Shown here piece by piece: positions 48,483 through 59,200 of a DNA stretch of 64,000 nt. The notes under the pieces are model-generated. The model was not told the DNA's origin. It saw only the letters and a program-made list of their open reading frames with translations, and made no database searches. The first letter of the stretch is position 1; each line of letters starts with the position of its first letter. Made by a program: the position numbers and the translations under genes. Location of the stretch: the NCBI GenBank assembly GCA_036971475.1, contig JBAIZL010000007.1, forward strand, positions 36,208,283 to 36,272,282, written 5' to 3'. This DNA comes from Prosapia bicincta (taxonomy: Eukaryota; Arthropoda; Insecta; Hemiptera; Cercopidae).

Positions 48483-50284
48483 TTTTACGTCTATTAAATG
48501 ATCATATAGTTTAATATTTTTAACATTTAATAATGTAAACGGCAAGTAAATAATATTTTAACCTACTAACGGGTAAACCTCTCTTCGCCTCGTAAAAGCA
48601 GGACTAATTCAGGTAAGCGGTCCTTAAATAGCAATACATTCTCCTATAGTGCCAGTTAATAATAAGGTCTTTTTCCTAATTCCATCATTTCCCCATCCAT
48701 ATCTTTGTTACAAGAGGGTGTAATAGATAGATATCCTTGGAAAAATGTTTAGTTCAGATGCGTGCCTCTACACACGAGATACCATGATCTCTCCCATATC
48801 CCCTACCAGGGAGTTTGTGTACCTACCTATATTCACAAGCGACCATACTCATCAAGGCCCTGACCAGAGCGCCATTTTATGTCCAGTTACGAACTTCTTT
48901 TGAAGATGAATGAGGTGACGAAACCGCAGAGAATGGCTGTAGCGTGTAACGCGTGGTCAATGTAAATTTATATCGCCTGGCTACCGTTATTCCCAGCTCC
49001 GACCACAGGAAGTTGGTGCGCCAAACGGTACACCTGATAACTTTTGTTGCTTTGCGATATTCAGTTGAATGCAGAATTTTAGATTTGATAAGGTAAAATC
49101 AAAGTACACATGTCCCTTCGTACGTTTACTACTATTACAAGAAATATTTCCACCATCTGTGTGGTAGTACGTTCCTTTTCGCATATACGCGTGATTACGG
49201 TGGTAACATACGAGTTTTTGGCCATCATTGGCCCTTGCATGTTTATGACGATTCAGACCTGGGTTATAATAATATTTAACAATATCTTGCATTTACTAAT
49301 AAAACAAATAATACTACAGAGTGCTGAGGCAAAACTGTACACAACCAGAATATACTCATATTATGTGACTGTATAACATCTCTAACCATGAACAATCCTC
49401 GGAATTCAATCCGAGATGTATGATCGATTTTACACATTTCTGCAAGAATCCTTGAAATCATAAGAGTGAGGCACAATTAGGATGAACTTGGTGGCGGAAC
49501 ATTTCAACTGATCCCCCCCCCCCCCCCAACGCTTCATAAGTAACCGAGTATTACATAGCTGATAATAGGTCGAAATAACTGAAGGGTTTACGCCCTTCCA
49601 ACACCTAAGTAAACCTAAGAGTGCGGAACAGATGTAGGTTTAGCGCTCTACCAGTACTCCAGTCACCGTGCAAGTGTGCTGACTAAATGCACATAATGAA
49701 AAAGGCTTACCTTCTCTCATTGCTTCCAAGTTAATCATCAGAGTTACCCTTTTGTTAGCTTTCACACATGTAGGCAATGGAATTGTGCTAACGTGAGAAC
49801 CATCCATCCACTCATTTGAGGATACGTGGTATGATCTGTTTCTATAGCACTAACATCTTCATTCTCCTGGGGGACATCCATATAAATTGAGATATAGAAA
49901 CGTTTTTTGTCATGATAAGTACATAACTTTACAAAGTTTTGTCTGGAATGACATTTAGTTCTGGGTTAAAGATTACTTGTAAGTTGTTGTTGTGGTTGAA
50001 CTATACATTTTTCTAACAGGTGGGAAGAACGAATTGTGCTTAATATTAGGTTATAAGGAAGTGCGCTTGTTGTGTGAGCGTGAGTTAAAGGTTCTGTCCA
50101 GAGGCGGTGTATTCCAGATAAGGATTTGTGGCTTATCTGACTAAATACCTAGACCCAAAGACAGACAGACCCGTGAGTATACGTTGAGTTAGGTGTAGGA
50201 AAGTTAAGAATGCGGGGTTTATTGTATTTTTATGGCGTGACAGTACTTTGTCCGCCTGAGTTATGGTTATACTAGTGTAAAGTA
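48483..50284. other. Unique stretch, no supported gene
   Basis: No gene was recognised. Two opposite-strand frames overlap at 48987-49376 (101 residues reverse, 88 forward) with no known motif in either. A run of 15 C lies at 49513-49527. A reverse-strand tRNA-like box A word (GGTAGAGCGCT near 49644-49654) suggests a faint SINE fragment. The last 400 bp before the palindrome are T- and G-rich without features. Confidence 0.4.
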
Positions 50285-50290
50285 ACCGTT
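50285..50290. other. 6-bp direct repeat ACCGTT, left flank of the palindrome
   Basis: The six bases immediately left of the palindrome (ACCGTT) are repeated immediately right of it at 62246-62251. The arms are symmetric about the sum 112536, so the edges 50291 and 62245 pair exactly. This is the pattern expected of a target-site duplication made when a mobile element inserts. The direct repeat can be extended to ACCGTTAG because the left arm begins with AG. Confidence 0.6.
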
Positions 50291-50331
50291 AGTAGTAAGT
50301 GTGGTAGTTTGGCGCGGACCCACCCCTAACT

Positions 50332-50660
50332 CGGCCGCTACGTAACCTAGGACTATAGGGGTAGTTTTGGATGATGCTCAAGGTCATCCCGGCCGTGACC
50401 CCAGACCCGGGGGTGGTTTTGACCACGTTCAGGGGGGTAGGGGGTAGTTTTTTCGAAAAAAAAAAAACAAAATCGGCCGCTACGTAACCTAGGAGTATAG
50501 GGGTAGTATTGGATGATGCGGGCGGACGTCGTGACCCCGACCCTAGCTTTGGGGGTGGTTTCGACCACGTCTAGAGGGGTGGGGGGTAGTTTTTCGAAAA
50601 AAATAAATTCCGGCTAACTAACCTAAGATAGCCAAAATGGATCTAACCTAACCTAACCTA
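50332..50660 (+). repeat. About 140-bp tandem repeats at the outer end of the left arm
   Basis: CGGCCGCTACGTAACCTAGG occurs at 50332 and again at 50474 (period 142), and a weaker third start (CGGCTAACTAACCTAAG) lies near 50612. Each unit contains GGGGTAGTTTTGGATGATGC or a close form, GGGGGTGGTTT(T/C)GACCACGT and GGGTAGTTTTTTCGAAAA. The third part includes three linked CCTAA words at 50644-50660. The same sequence appears in the opposite orientation next to the palindrome centre (about 55984-56242). Mirrored at 61876-62204. Confidence 0.85.
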
Positions 50661-50803
50661 CGTGTTGGGGGTGACCTCGGCTACGTTCAGGACCATACCC
50701 GGGGGATGATCCGGGGGTGGATTGGGGGTGGGGGGTAGTTTTCGAAAAAATTTTGGAAAAACGTGCCTTGACTGATAGGGTGAGTTTAGAGTGTATTATC
50801 GCG

Positions 50804-51045
50804 TCGGTAGGGGTAGTTTCACCAAGGGGTAGTTTTTTAAAAAAATACGAAAATGCCGAAAATCGAGCGGTTGGATCAACAGACAGTACGGGATATGTCT
50901 AGAGTCCAATAAGGAACGCTGCGGGGGTGGATTCACCGAGGGGTAGTTTTTAAATAAAATACGAAAATCCCGAAAATCGATCGGTTGGATCAACAGACAG
51001 TACGGGATATGTCTAGAGTCCAATAAGGAACGCTGCGGGGGCGGT
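50804..51045 (+). repeat. About 114-bp tandem duplication in the left arm
   Basis: The segment with AGGGGTAGTTTTT, AAATACGAAAAT, ATCGATCGGTTGGATCAAC (or AGCGG), ACAGTACGGGATATGTCTAG and CCAATAAGGAACGCTGCGGG occurs twice in tandem about 114 bp apart. It gives rise to short repetitive open frames on both strands, which are not genes. Mirrored at 61491-61732. Confidence 0.85.
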
Positions 51046-51129
51046 TTCGCCTGTGGGTTATCCTCAGATTGCCAAAAATAATCAGCGGAATAGCTTGGGT
51101 GGTGGGGGTAACTTTGGAAAGATTTAATG

Positions 51130-52290
51130 GTTATCTGATGACGTATCAGCGCCCGAGCGAATCCAGGTAAGTAGTAGGCTCACCCTAACTATAGTGGTCT
51201 ACCCCAAATGAATCGGGTGATGAGGGGCCCGGGGGTAAACGATTGCCAAACTCAAAATTTGTCTATCCTACTAAATTAATAAACAACACACTCAGACTTT
51301 AAGTAAGCTACACAAGAGCAGGGTTAGGATGGTTGCTATTTCATCTACCAAGACAAATACCCCCACCAAGTCTTAGGTAAAGCTACCATGGAATTAGACC
51401 TTAGGTAAAGCTAACATGGAGCAAAGCCTCGGGTAAAAGCTAGCCCGAAGCCTTGCCCTAGGTAAAGTAACCCAGGAACCAGACCTCCGGTAAAGCTACC
51501 ACGGAGTCGGAGCTTAGGTAAAGCTACCACGGAGTTAGACCTTAGGTAAAGCTAACACGGAGCAAAGCCCTGGGTAAAAGCTATCCCGAAGCCAGCCCAT
51601 AGGTAAAGTAACCCTGGAACTAGACCTCCGGTAAAGCTACCACAGAGTAGGGACCTAGGTAAAGCTACCATGAAGTTAGACCATAGGTAAAGCAAACACG
51701 GAGCAAGGACTTAGGTAAAAGCCATCTCGAAGCCAGCCCATAGGTAAAGTAACCCAGGAATCGTACATTAAGTAGGGGTGGTTATCAAATAATATATGAA
51801 ATTGTCAAAAACCGATCGGTTAGATAAAACTACCAACAATTATACACCGAGTGCAAATAGTCAACAAGTTGAATCGACCAATCACATTGCAGGGGCCCGG
51901 TAGGCTTACGCAAACGGTCTCAGTAAGACGTGAAGGCCCATATACCATGCTAAACCAATATATATATGATAGCCCACATAATGTGTTAAACAAATAAGCA
52001 AGCAAGCCTACATACATACTATGCTAGGCCAACATACTATGTCTGTAAACCACGGGCCAAAACCTTCATGACCTGAGCTATTTTCACCTCTTCTATCAGG
52101 TTGATCCTGGCAACCGTATAATATGGGAGGTACTATAGGGTACATCTACCAACGCATAATCAATCAATCCCGCGTAAAGATATATGATGTATCGGCGACC
52201 GAGCGACTCAGGTATTAGGCCCTCCATAACTAGAGGGGGCAAGGGTTATGATTGTCAAAATTTGTCTATGCTACAAAATAATAAACAAAG
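51130..52290 (+). repeat. Diverged direct duplication, about 1 kb apart
   Basis: The segment near 51137-51295 (words GACGTATCAGCG, CCCGAGCGAATCCAGGTA, CAAAATTTGTCTATCCTAC, AATAAACAA) resembles 52185-52290 (GATGTATCGGCG, ACCGAGCGACTCAGGTA, CAAAATTTGTCTATGCTAC, AATAAACAA). The divergence is much larger than that between the two palindrome arms, so this duplication is older than the palindrome. Mirrored in the right arm. Confidence 0.65.
51368..51770 (+). repeat. About 28-bp degenerate repeat with a five-unit higher order
   Basis: The core GGTAAAGCTACCACGGAG recurs every 27-30 bp in variants (CTAACACGGAGCAAAGCC; AAGCTATCCCGAAGCC; AAGTAACCCAGGAA). The variants come in the same order about three times, giving a higher-order period near 142 bp. 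Mirrored at 60766-61168. Confidence 0.8.
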
Positions 52291-52940
52291 CAATAAAGCC
52301 CCGTCGTTTCAGGGAATACGTTTGACCGTGTGTTGGACATGTACAGACATGCAGAGATAACGCATTATCTAAAAACCGCAACGACGGCCGGTGACCGCTA
52401 TAGCAAGCTTAAAACCCGCACGGCTGTGTCGTTGTGAATCTAGGCACGTGTATATGTTTTGATTACTGTATCAACTTACTATGTACTATTGGCATACCAG
52501 GGCCTACATATATATAATCAGAAATCAATGTAAATAATCAAATAGCCTCAATGGATATATCCTATAGCTGTAAATGTATCTAGATATAAAGGTATATATG
52601 GAGAAACACTAATAACGAGGCCTATCACAAAACGTGAATAAATATATGTTATAAAACGATGCTAAGCCATCATGCATGCTATCATACACAGGCTTGTTAA
52701 GCCTACATACGTGATAGCACACATAATATGTTAAACAAATATGCGTGTAAACCTGCACACATACTATGCCAAGCCGACTTACATGAATCCATACATAGGC
52801 CTGCTATGTCGGTAAACCACTGGTCAAAGCCTATATGATCTAAGCCTGACACACATTTACACCTCGTCTATCAGGTAGAGCCAGGCAACCGTATAATAAG
52901 GGAAGTACTATATGGTATAGCTAACAATGCATAACCTATC
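52020..52940 (+). repeat. Diverged direct duplication, about 0.77 kb apart
   Basis: 52030-52160 and 52800-52935 share ATGTC(T/G)GTAAACCAC, CTATCAGGT, GGCAACCGTATAATA and AGTACTATA in the same order. This is an old internal duplication within the arm, mirrored in the right arm. Confidence 0.65.
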
Positions 52941-53319
52941 ACGCCTATGACGGTCAACAAATATTACAATATAATTTTTAAAAAAAGTTACGCAACCTAT
53001 ATACATACAATGCTAACCAATATAGGCATATATACTATGTTAAACCAGCATGCAATATACTCTAAATAGCCATATATACGATGTTAAACCAATATGCAGG
53101 TTAACCTATATACATCCTGTATTAGGCAAATATCCCCGTTACCCACAAGGGCCTATATAATATGTTAAGCCAGGATGAATGATAGCTTATATAGTGTGTT
53201 AAACAAATATGCTTGTAAACCTACATAAATAATATGCTAAGCCTACATACAGTGCTAAACAGATATGCGTGTAAACCCACATAAATACTATGCTAACCAG
53301 CATGGATGCTATCCTACAT

Positions 53320-54240
53320 AGGCTTATATACTATATTAGGCCTCCATACGTAATTACCCTATATAGTGTGTTAAATAAATATGCGTGTAAACCAAATAAA
53401 TACTATGCTAAGCCAACATGCATGCTATCATACTATGTTAGACCTACATAATGTGTTAAACATATATGTGTATAAGCCTGCATAGATATTATGCTAAGAA
53501 GACATGGGCCTACAAATTATATCCAGTGCATAGTTTAGCTAATGGTTATCACACACACTATCCTACAAGCTGCCCACATAATACCTGATACATAGCCTGG
53601 ATAATCATTAACACATAATATGCCCCAACACATAATATTCGGTGCATAGCCTCGCTAAATAAGCATAAACTCCCCAAAATTGGCTTATCAATTATGTGTG
53701 GTCTAGATTTAGTCACACATGTCATTTCAAAAGTCAGCCGGAAAGAAACACTACCCTGGTATATAATATGTTAAACCAGCATGCAATATACTCTAAATAG
53801 CTGTATATACGCTGTTAAACAAATATGCGTGTAAACCGAATAAATACTATGGTAAGCCAACACGCATGCTATCATAGATAGACGTATATACTATGTTAGG
53901 CCTACATAATGTGTTAAACATATATGTGCGTAAGCTTGCATAGATATTATGCTAAGAAGACACGGGCCTACAAAGTATAACACATTATATCCGGTGCATA
54001 GTTTAGCTAAACGGCTATCACACACTATCCTACAAGCAGCCCACAAATTACCACAAAGTACCTGATACATAGCCTGGCTAATCATTAACACATAGTAGGC
54101 CCCAACACATAATATCTGGTGCATAGCCTCGCTAAATAAGCATAAACTCCCCAAAATTGGCTTATCAATTATGTATGGTCTAGATATAGTCACACATGTC
54201 ATTTCAAAAGTCAGCTGGAAAGAAACACTAGCCTGGCTAA
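53320..54240 (+). repeat. About 450-bp direct duplication in the left arm
   Basis: 53490-53760 and 53945-54235 share long identical words, for example AAACTCCCCAAAATTGGCTT, CACACATGTCATTTCAAAAG, GGAAAGAAACACTA and GTGCATAGCCTCGCTAAATA. The duplication contains a shorter internal period of about 40-48 bp built on CATAG(C)CTGGCTAAT..TTAACACATAGTA. Mirrored at 58296-59216. Confidence 0.8.
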
Positions 54241-55983
54241 TCATTATCACATAGTAGGCCCCAACACATAATCTCCAATGCATAGCCAGGCTAATGTTCA
54301 TCATGTAGTACCCAATGCATAGCTTGAGTATGGTTTAACAAACAGTATCCAAAGCATAGCCAGACCAAGGGATATCACAAAGTATCCGTTGAGTAGGCTG
54401 ATTACAAACCAAATAGTACCTGTTGCATAGCCAGGCTAATGCGTATCACATAGTACCCGATGCATAGTCTGACTAGGGCTAGCACATAGTATCCGAGGTA
54501 TAGATTGACTAATGGTTAACACATGGTATCCAAAGCATAGCTAGGCTAGTGAATAACTAGTGGTTAGTTTGACTATCGTTAACACACACACAGTATCCGA
54601 TGCGTAGCTTAGCTAATGGATAACACATAGTAACCTATGCTTAGCCTGACTAGGGCTAACACATAATATCCGACGAGTGGCGTGATATAAGCTAACACAC
54701 AGTATCCGGATCGAATATGACGTCATCCAGGGCGAAGACGGCGGCTATGCTGATACCGTGATGGCCAGCGCAGGCTAGATCAAATAGCCAACGTTTCAAC
54801 TAAACTACTGTCTTACGCTAAGTTTAACCGACCAACATACGCGAAGTTCAAACGAACAACATTTACACCAAGCTCAAATAGGCTACGGCCAGATCAACGT
54901 TTCATCTAATCAACGTTGAAAAACTTACGCTAATCAACCAGCAAACTGACACCTGGTTCAAATGGGTTATGGTTAGTGAAGGCACCGGCAAAAGCCTTAG
55001 GCCTTAGACATAGCTACCAACGCATACCAAAATAGCTATGCAGAAACCGTCAAGGCCATTACACATATTGTACAGGTATGTTCTCCATCAAACCGAGACG
55101 TTAGACACCATCTCTGTAAAACAGCTAACAAATTATACTCTACCACAATAGGTATGTCAAAACTGTTACCGGCTCATAATCTAAGACAGTGGTTACGTAA
55201 CGCCCTTTATCAATTTAAGACCTTAAGAGATATCTTCGTAAAGACAGCTACCCATCCATACTATATCACAATAGTTACGTTAGAGCTACCGCTGCTCACC
55301 CTACCATAATAGCTACATACAGACGGTTAATATTGCATAGCCTATCACAAGACTTATGTAAAAACAGCTATGCATAACCTGTCACACAATAACTGCGTAA
55401 AGGCAGCTAACAAGGCCTACCCCATTAAAATAGCTACGAAAAGATAACATCCAATACATACCCTATCATATTAGCCGTGTAAAGACAATAAATGCGTAAA
55501 GGCAGCTAACAATGCCTACCCCATTAAAATAGCTACGAAAAGATAACAACCAATACATAACTTATCATAATAGCTATGTAAAGACAGCTAAAGATGCATA
55601 ACCTAACTCAGTAATGATTGCTATTAAATAATGAACCATTACACTAGCCACGTAAAGACAGCTACCAGCATCACAATAGCTACGTAAAAACAGTTATCGA
55701 TCCGTGACCAAGATAATACTTACGTAAGATCTATATCAGTGCTAAGACAACAGCTCCGTAAGGAAAACCTACCACTTCATGAACTACGACAACAGCAGGG
55801 TGTGGACGGCTACCAATACATTACTTATCACAGCTACCAACACATAACTCGTCACACTAGCTAAGTAAATAGCGCCACGACTGAATAGCCTATCACACAG
55901 GCCAAATGAGGGTCACTAACTAAACCATCACAATATCTCTGTACATGGTAGATGGCGTGATGATCCTCATCGTTATCGCACAC

Positions 55984-56242
55984 CTAACAGTAGGTTAGGT
56001 TAGAAGCACTCTGGCTAGCTTAGGTTAGTGGGTTGAAAATAATTTTTTCTAAAAACTACCCCTCTAGACGTGGTTGAACACCCAACAGTAGGTTAGGTTA
56101 GAAGCACTCTGGCCAGCTTAGGTTAGTGGGTTGAAAATAATTTTTCCTAAAAACTACCCCTCTAGACGTGGTTGAACCCTCCCCCAAGGCTACGATCAAG
56201 GTCACATCGACCGCCTGCATCATCCAAAACCACCCCTAACTT
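55984..56242 (-). repeat. Inner-end repeat of the left arm, inverted relative to its outer end
   Basis: On the reverse strand this reads GGGGTGGTTTTGGATGATGC, then GTGACCTTGATCGTAGCC, then two 98-bp units with ACCACGTCTAGAGGGGTAG and CTAACCTAAGCTGGCCAGAG. It is a diverged copy of 50340-50660 read on the forward strand. Each arm therefore has inverted repetitive ends of its own. Mirrored at 56294-56552. Confidence 0.75.
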
Positions 56243-56293
56243 TCAAAGGTTGGTCGTATCTCCATCACGGCCATCACTGACCGGGGTTTGTAG
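56243..56293. other. 51-bp asymmetric spacer at the palindrome centre
   Basis: The arms stop pairing at 56242/56294. The 51 bp between them (starting TCAAAGGTTGGTCG, ending GGGGTTTGTAG) are not self-complementary as a whole. They do not match the SMRTbell hairpin adapter as remembered, which would be the mark of one kind of sequencing fold-back. Confidence 0.85.
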
Positions 56294-59200
56294 AAGTTAG
56301 GGGTGGTTTTGGATGATGCAGGCGGTCGATGTGACCTTGATCGTAGCCTTGGGGGAGGGTTCAACCACGTCTAGAGGGGTAGTTTTTAGGAAAAATTATT
56401 TTCAACCCACTAACCTAAGCTGGCCAGAGTGCTTCTAACCTAACCTACTGTTGGGTGTTCAACCACGTCTAGAGGGGTAGTTTTTAGAAAAAATTATTTT
56501 CAACCCACTAACCTAAGCTAGCCAGAGTGCTTCTAACCTAACCTACTGTTAGGTGTGCGATAACGATGAGGATCATCACGCCATCTACCATGTACAGAGA
56601 TATTGTGATGGTTTAGTTAGTGACCCTCATTTGGCCTGTGTCATAGGCTATTCAGTCGTGGCGCTATTTACTTAGCTAGTGTGACGAGTTATGTGTTGGT
56701 AGCTGTGATAAGTAATGTATTGGTAGCCGTCCACACCCTGCTGTTGTCGTAGTTCATGAAGTGGTAGGTTTTCCTTACGGAGCTATTGTCTTAGCACTGA
56801 TATAGATCTTACGTAAGTATTATCTTGGTCACGGATCGATAACTGTTTTTACGTAGCTATTGTGATGCTGGTAGCTGTCTTTACGTGGCTAGTGTAATGG
56901 TTCATTATTTAATAGCAATCATTACTGAGTTAGGTTATGCATCTTTAGCTGTCTTTACATAGCTATTATGATAAGTTATGTATTGGTTGTTATCTTTTCG
57001 TAGCTATTTTAATGGGGTAGGCATTGTTAGCTGCCTTTACGCATTTATTGTCTTTACACGGCTAATATGATAGGGTATGTATTGGATGTTATCTTTTCGT
57101 AGCTATTTTAATGGGGTAGGCCTTGTTAGCTGCCTTTACGCAGTTATTGTGTGACAGGTTATGCATAGCTGTTTTTACATAAGTCTTGTGATAGGCTATG
57201 CAATATTAACCGTCTGTATGTAGCTATTATGGTAGGGTGAGCAGCGGTAGCTCTAACGTAACTATTGTGATATAGTATGGATGGGTAGCTGTCTTTACGA
57301 AGATATCTCTTAAGGTCTTAAATTGATAAAGGGCGTTACGTAACCACTGTCTTAGATTATGAGCCGGTAACAGTTTTGACATACCTATTGTGGTAGAGTA
57401 TAATTTGTTAGCTGTTTTACAGAGATGGTGTCTAACGTCTCGGTTTGATGGAGAACATACCTGTACAATATGTGTAATGGCCTTGACGGTTTCTGCATAG
57501 CTATTTTGGTATGCGTTGGTAGCTATGTCTAAGGCCTAAGGCTTTTGCCGGTGCCTTCACTAACCATAACCCATTTGAACCAGGTGTCAGTTTGCTGGTT
57601 GATTAGCGTAAGTTTTTCAACGTTGATTAGATGAAACGTTGATCTGGCCGTAGCCTATTTGAGCTTGGTGTAAATGTTGTTCGTTTGAACTTCGCGTATG
57701 TTGGTCGGTTAAACTTAGCGTAAGACAGTAGTTTAGTTGAAACGTTGGCTATTTGATCTAGCCTGCGCTGGCCATCACGGTATCAGCATAGCCGCCGTCT
57801 TCGCCCTGGATGACGTCATATTCGATCCGGATACTGTGTGTTAGCTTATATCACGCCACTCGTCGGATATTATGTGTTAGCCCTAGTCAGGCTAAGCATA
57901 GGTTACTATGTGTTATCCATTAGCTAAGCTACGCATCGGATACTGTGTGTGTGTTAACGATAGTCAAACTAACCACTAGTTATTCACTAGCCTAGCTATG
58001 CTTTGGATACCATGTGTTAACCATTAGTCAATCTATACCTCGGATACTATGTGCTAGCCCTAGTCAGACTATGCATCGGGTACTATGTGATACGCATTAG
58101 CCTGGCTATGCAACAGGTACTATTTGGTTTGTAATCAGCCTACTCAACGGATACTTTGTGATATCCCTTGGTCTGGCTATGCTTTGGATACTGTTTGTTA
58201 AACCATACTCAAGCTATGCATTGGGTACTACATGATGAACATTAGCCTGGCTATGCATTGGAGATTATGTGTTGGGGCCTACTATGTGATAATGATTAGC
58301 CAGGCTAGTGTTTCTTTCCAGCTGACTTTTGAAATGACATGTGTGACTATATCTAGACCATACATAATTGATAAGCCAATTTTGGGGAGTTTATGCTTAT
58401 TTAGCGAGGCTATGCACCAGATATTATGTGTTGGGGCCTACTATGTGTTAATGATTAGCCAGGCTATGTATCAGGTACTTTGTGGTAATTTGTGGGCTGC
58501 TTGTAGGATAGTGTGTGATAGCCGTTTAGCTAAACTATGCACCGGATATAATGTGTTATACTTTGTAGGCCCGTGTCTTCTTAGCATAATATCTATGCAA
58601 GCTTACGCACATATATGTTTAACACATTATGTAGGCCTAACATAGTATATACGTCTATCTATGATAGCATGCGTGTTGGCTTACCATAGTATTTATTCGG
58701 TTTACACGCATATTTGTTTAACAGCGTATATACAGCTATTTAGAGTATATTGCATGCTGGTTTAACATATTATATACCAGGGTAGTGTTTCTTTCCGGCT
58801 GACTTTTGAAATGACATGTGTGACTAAATCTAGACCACACATAATTGATAAGCCAATTTTGGGGAGTTTATGCTTATTTAGCGAGGCTATGCACCGAATA
58901 TTATGTGTTGGGGCATATTATGTGTTAATGATTATCCAGGCTATGTATCAGGTATTATGTGGGCAGCTTGTAGGATAGTGTGTGTGATAACCATTAGCTA
59001 AACTATGCACTGGATATAATTTGTAGGCCCATGTCTTCTTAGCATAATATCTATGCAGGCTTATACACACATATGTTTAACACATTATGTAGGTCTAACA
59101 TAGTATGATAGCATGCATGTTGGCTTAGCATAGTATTTATTTGGTTTACACGCATATTTATTTAACACACTATATAGGGTAATTACGTATGGAGGCCTAA

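Larger units (their letters stand above)
50291..56242 (+). repeat. Left arm of an 11.96-kb palindrome
   Basis: This 5,952-bp arm is the inverted copy of 56294-62245. Open frames in the two arms map onto each other with coordinate sums of exactly 112536 in every case (for example 50353/62183, 51820/60716, 53891/58645), which means no net indel along the arm. Spot comparison found a single substitution (55894 versus 56642). The content is non-coding: GC-rich repeats in the outer 1 kb, then stacked degenerate tandem repeats rich in words such as ATAGCC, GTAAAG and CATAG, and GC-richer repeats again next to the centre. A 137-residue frame (53891-54304 on the reverse strand) is itself repetitive and reflects the DNA repeat. 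Confidence 0.95.

Noticed and set aside
48987..49376. Overlapping 101-residue reverse and 88-residue forward frames
   Set aside because: No family motif recognised on either strand, and opposite frames of this length can occur by chance in this composition. Kept as unassigned non-coding DNA.
52096..52112. Resemblance of GGTTGATCCTGGCAACC to the 5' end of 18S rRNA
   Set aside because: The match is only about a dozen bases and the following sequence does not continue as rRNA.
56243..56293. Palindrome spacer as a SMRTbell adapter remnant
   Set aside because: The spacer does not resemble the adapter as remembered (a CTCTCT / CCTCCTCC hairpin), so that specific artefact is not supported. Other assembly fold-backs are not excluded.
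53891..58645. 137-residue frames present in both arms of the palindrome
   Set aside because: The two are mirror copies, and the protein itself is repetitive (LCVGAYYV and MISQA occur twice) because the DNA is a degenerate tandem repeat. No known domain.
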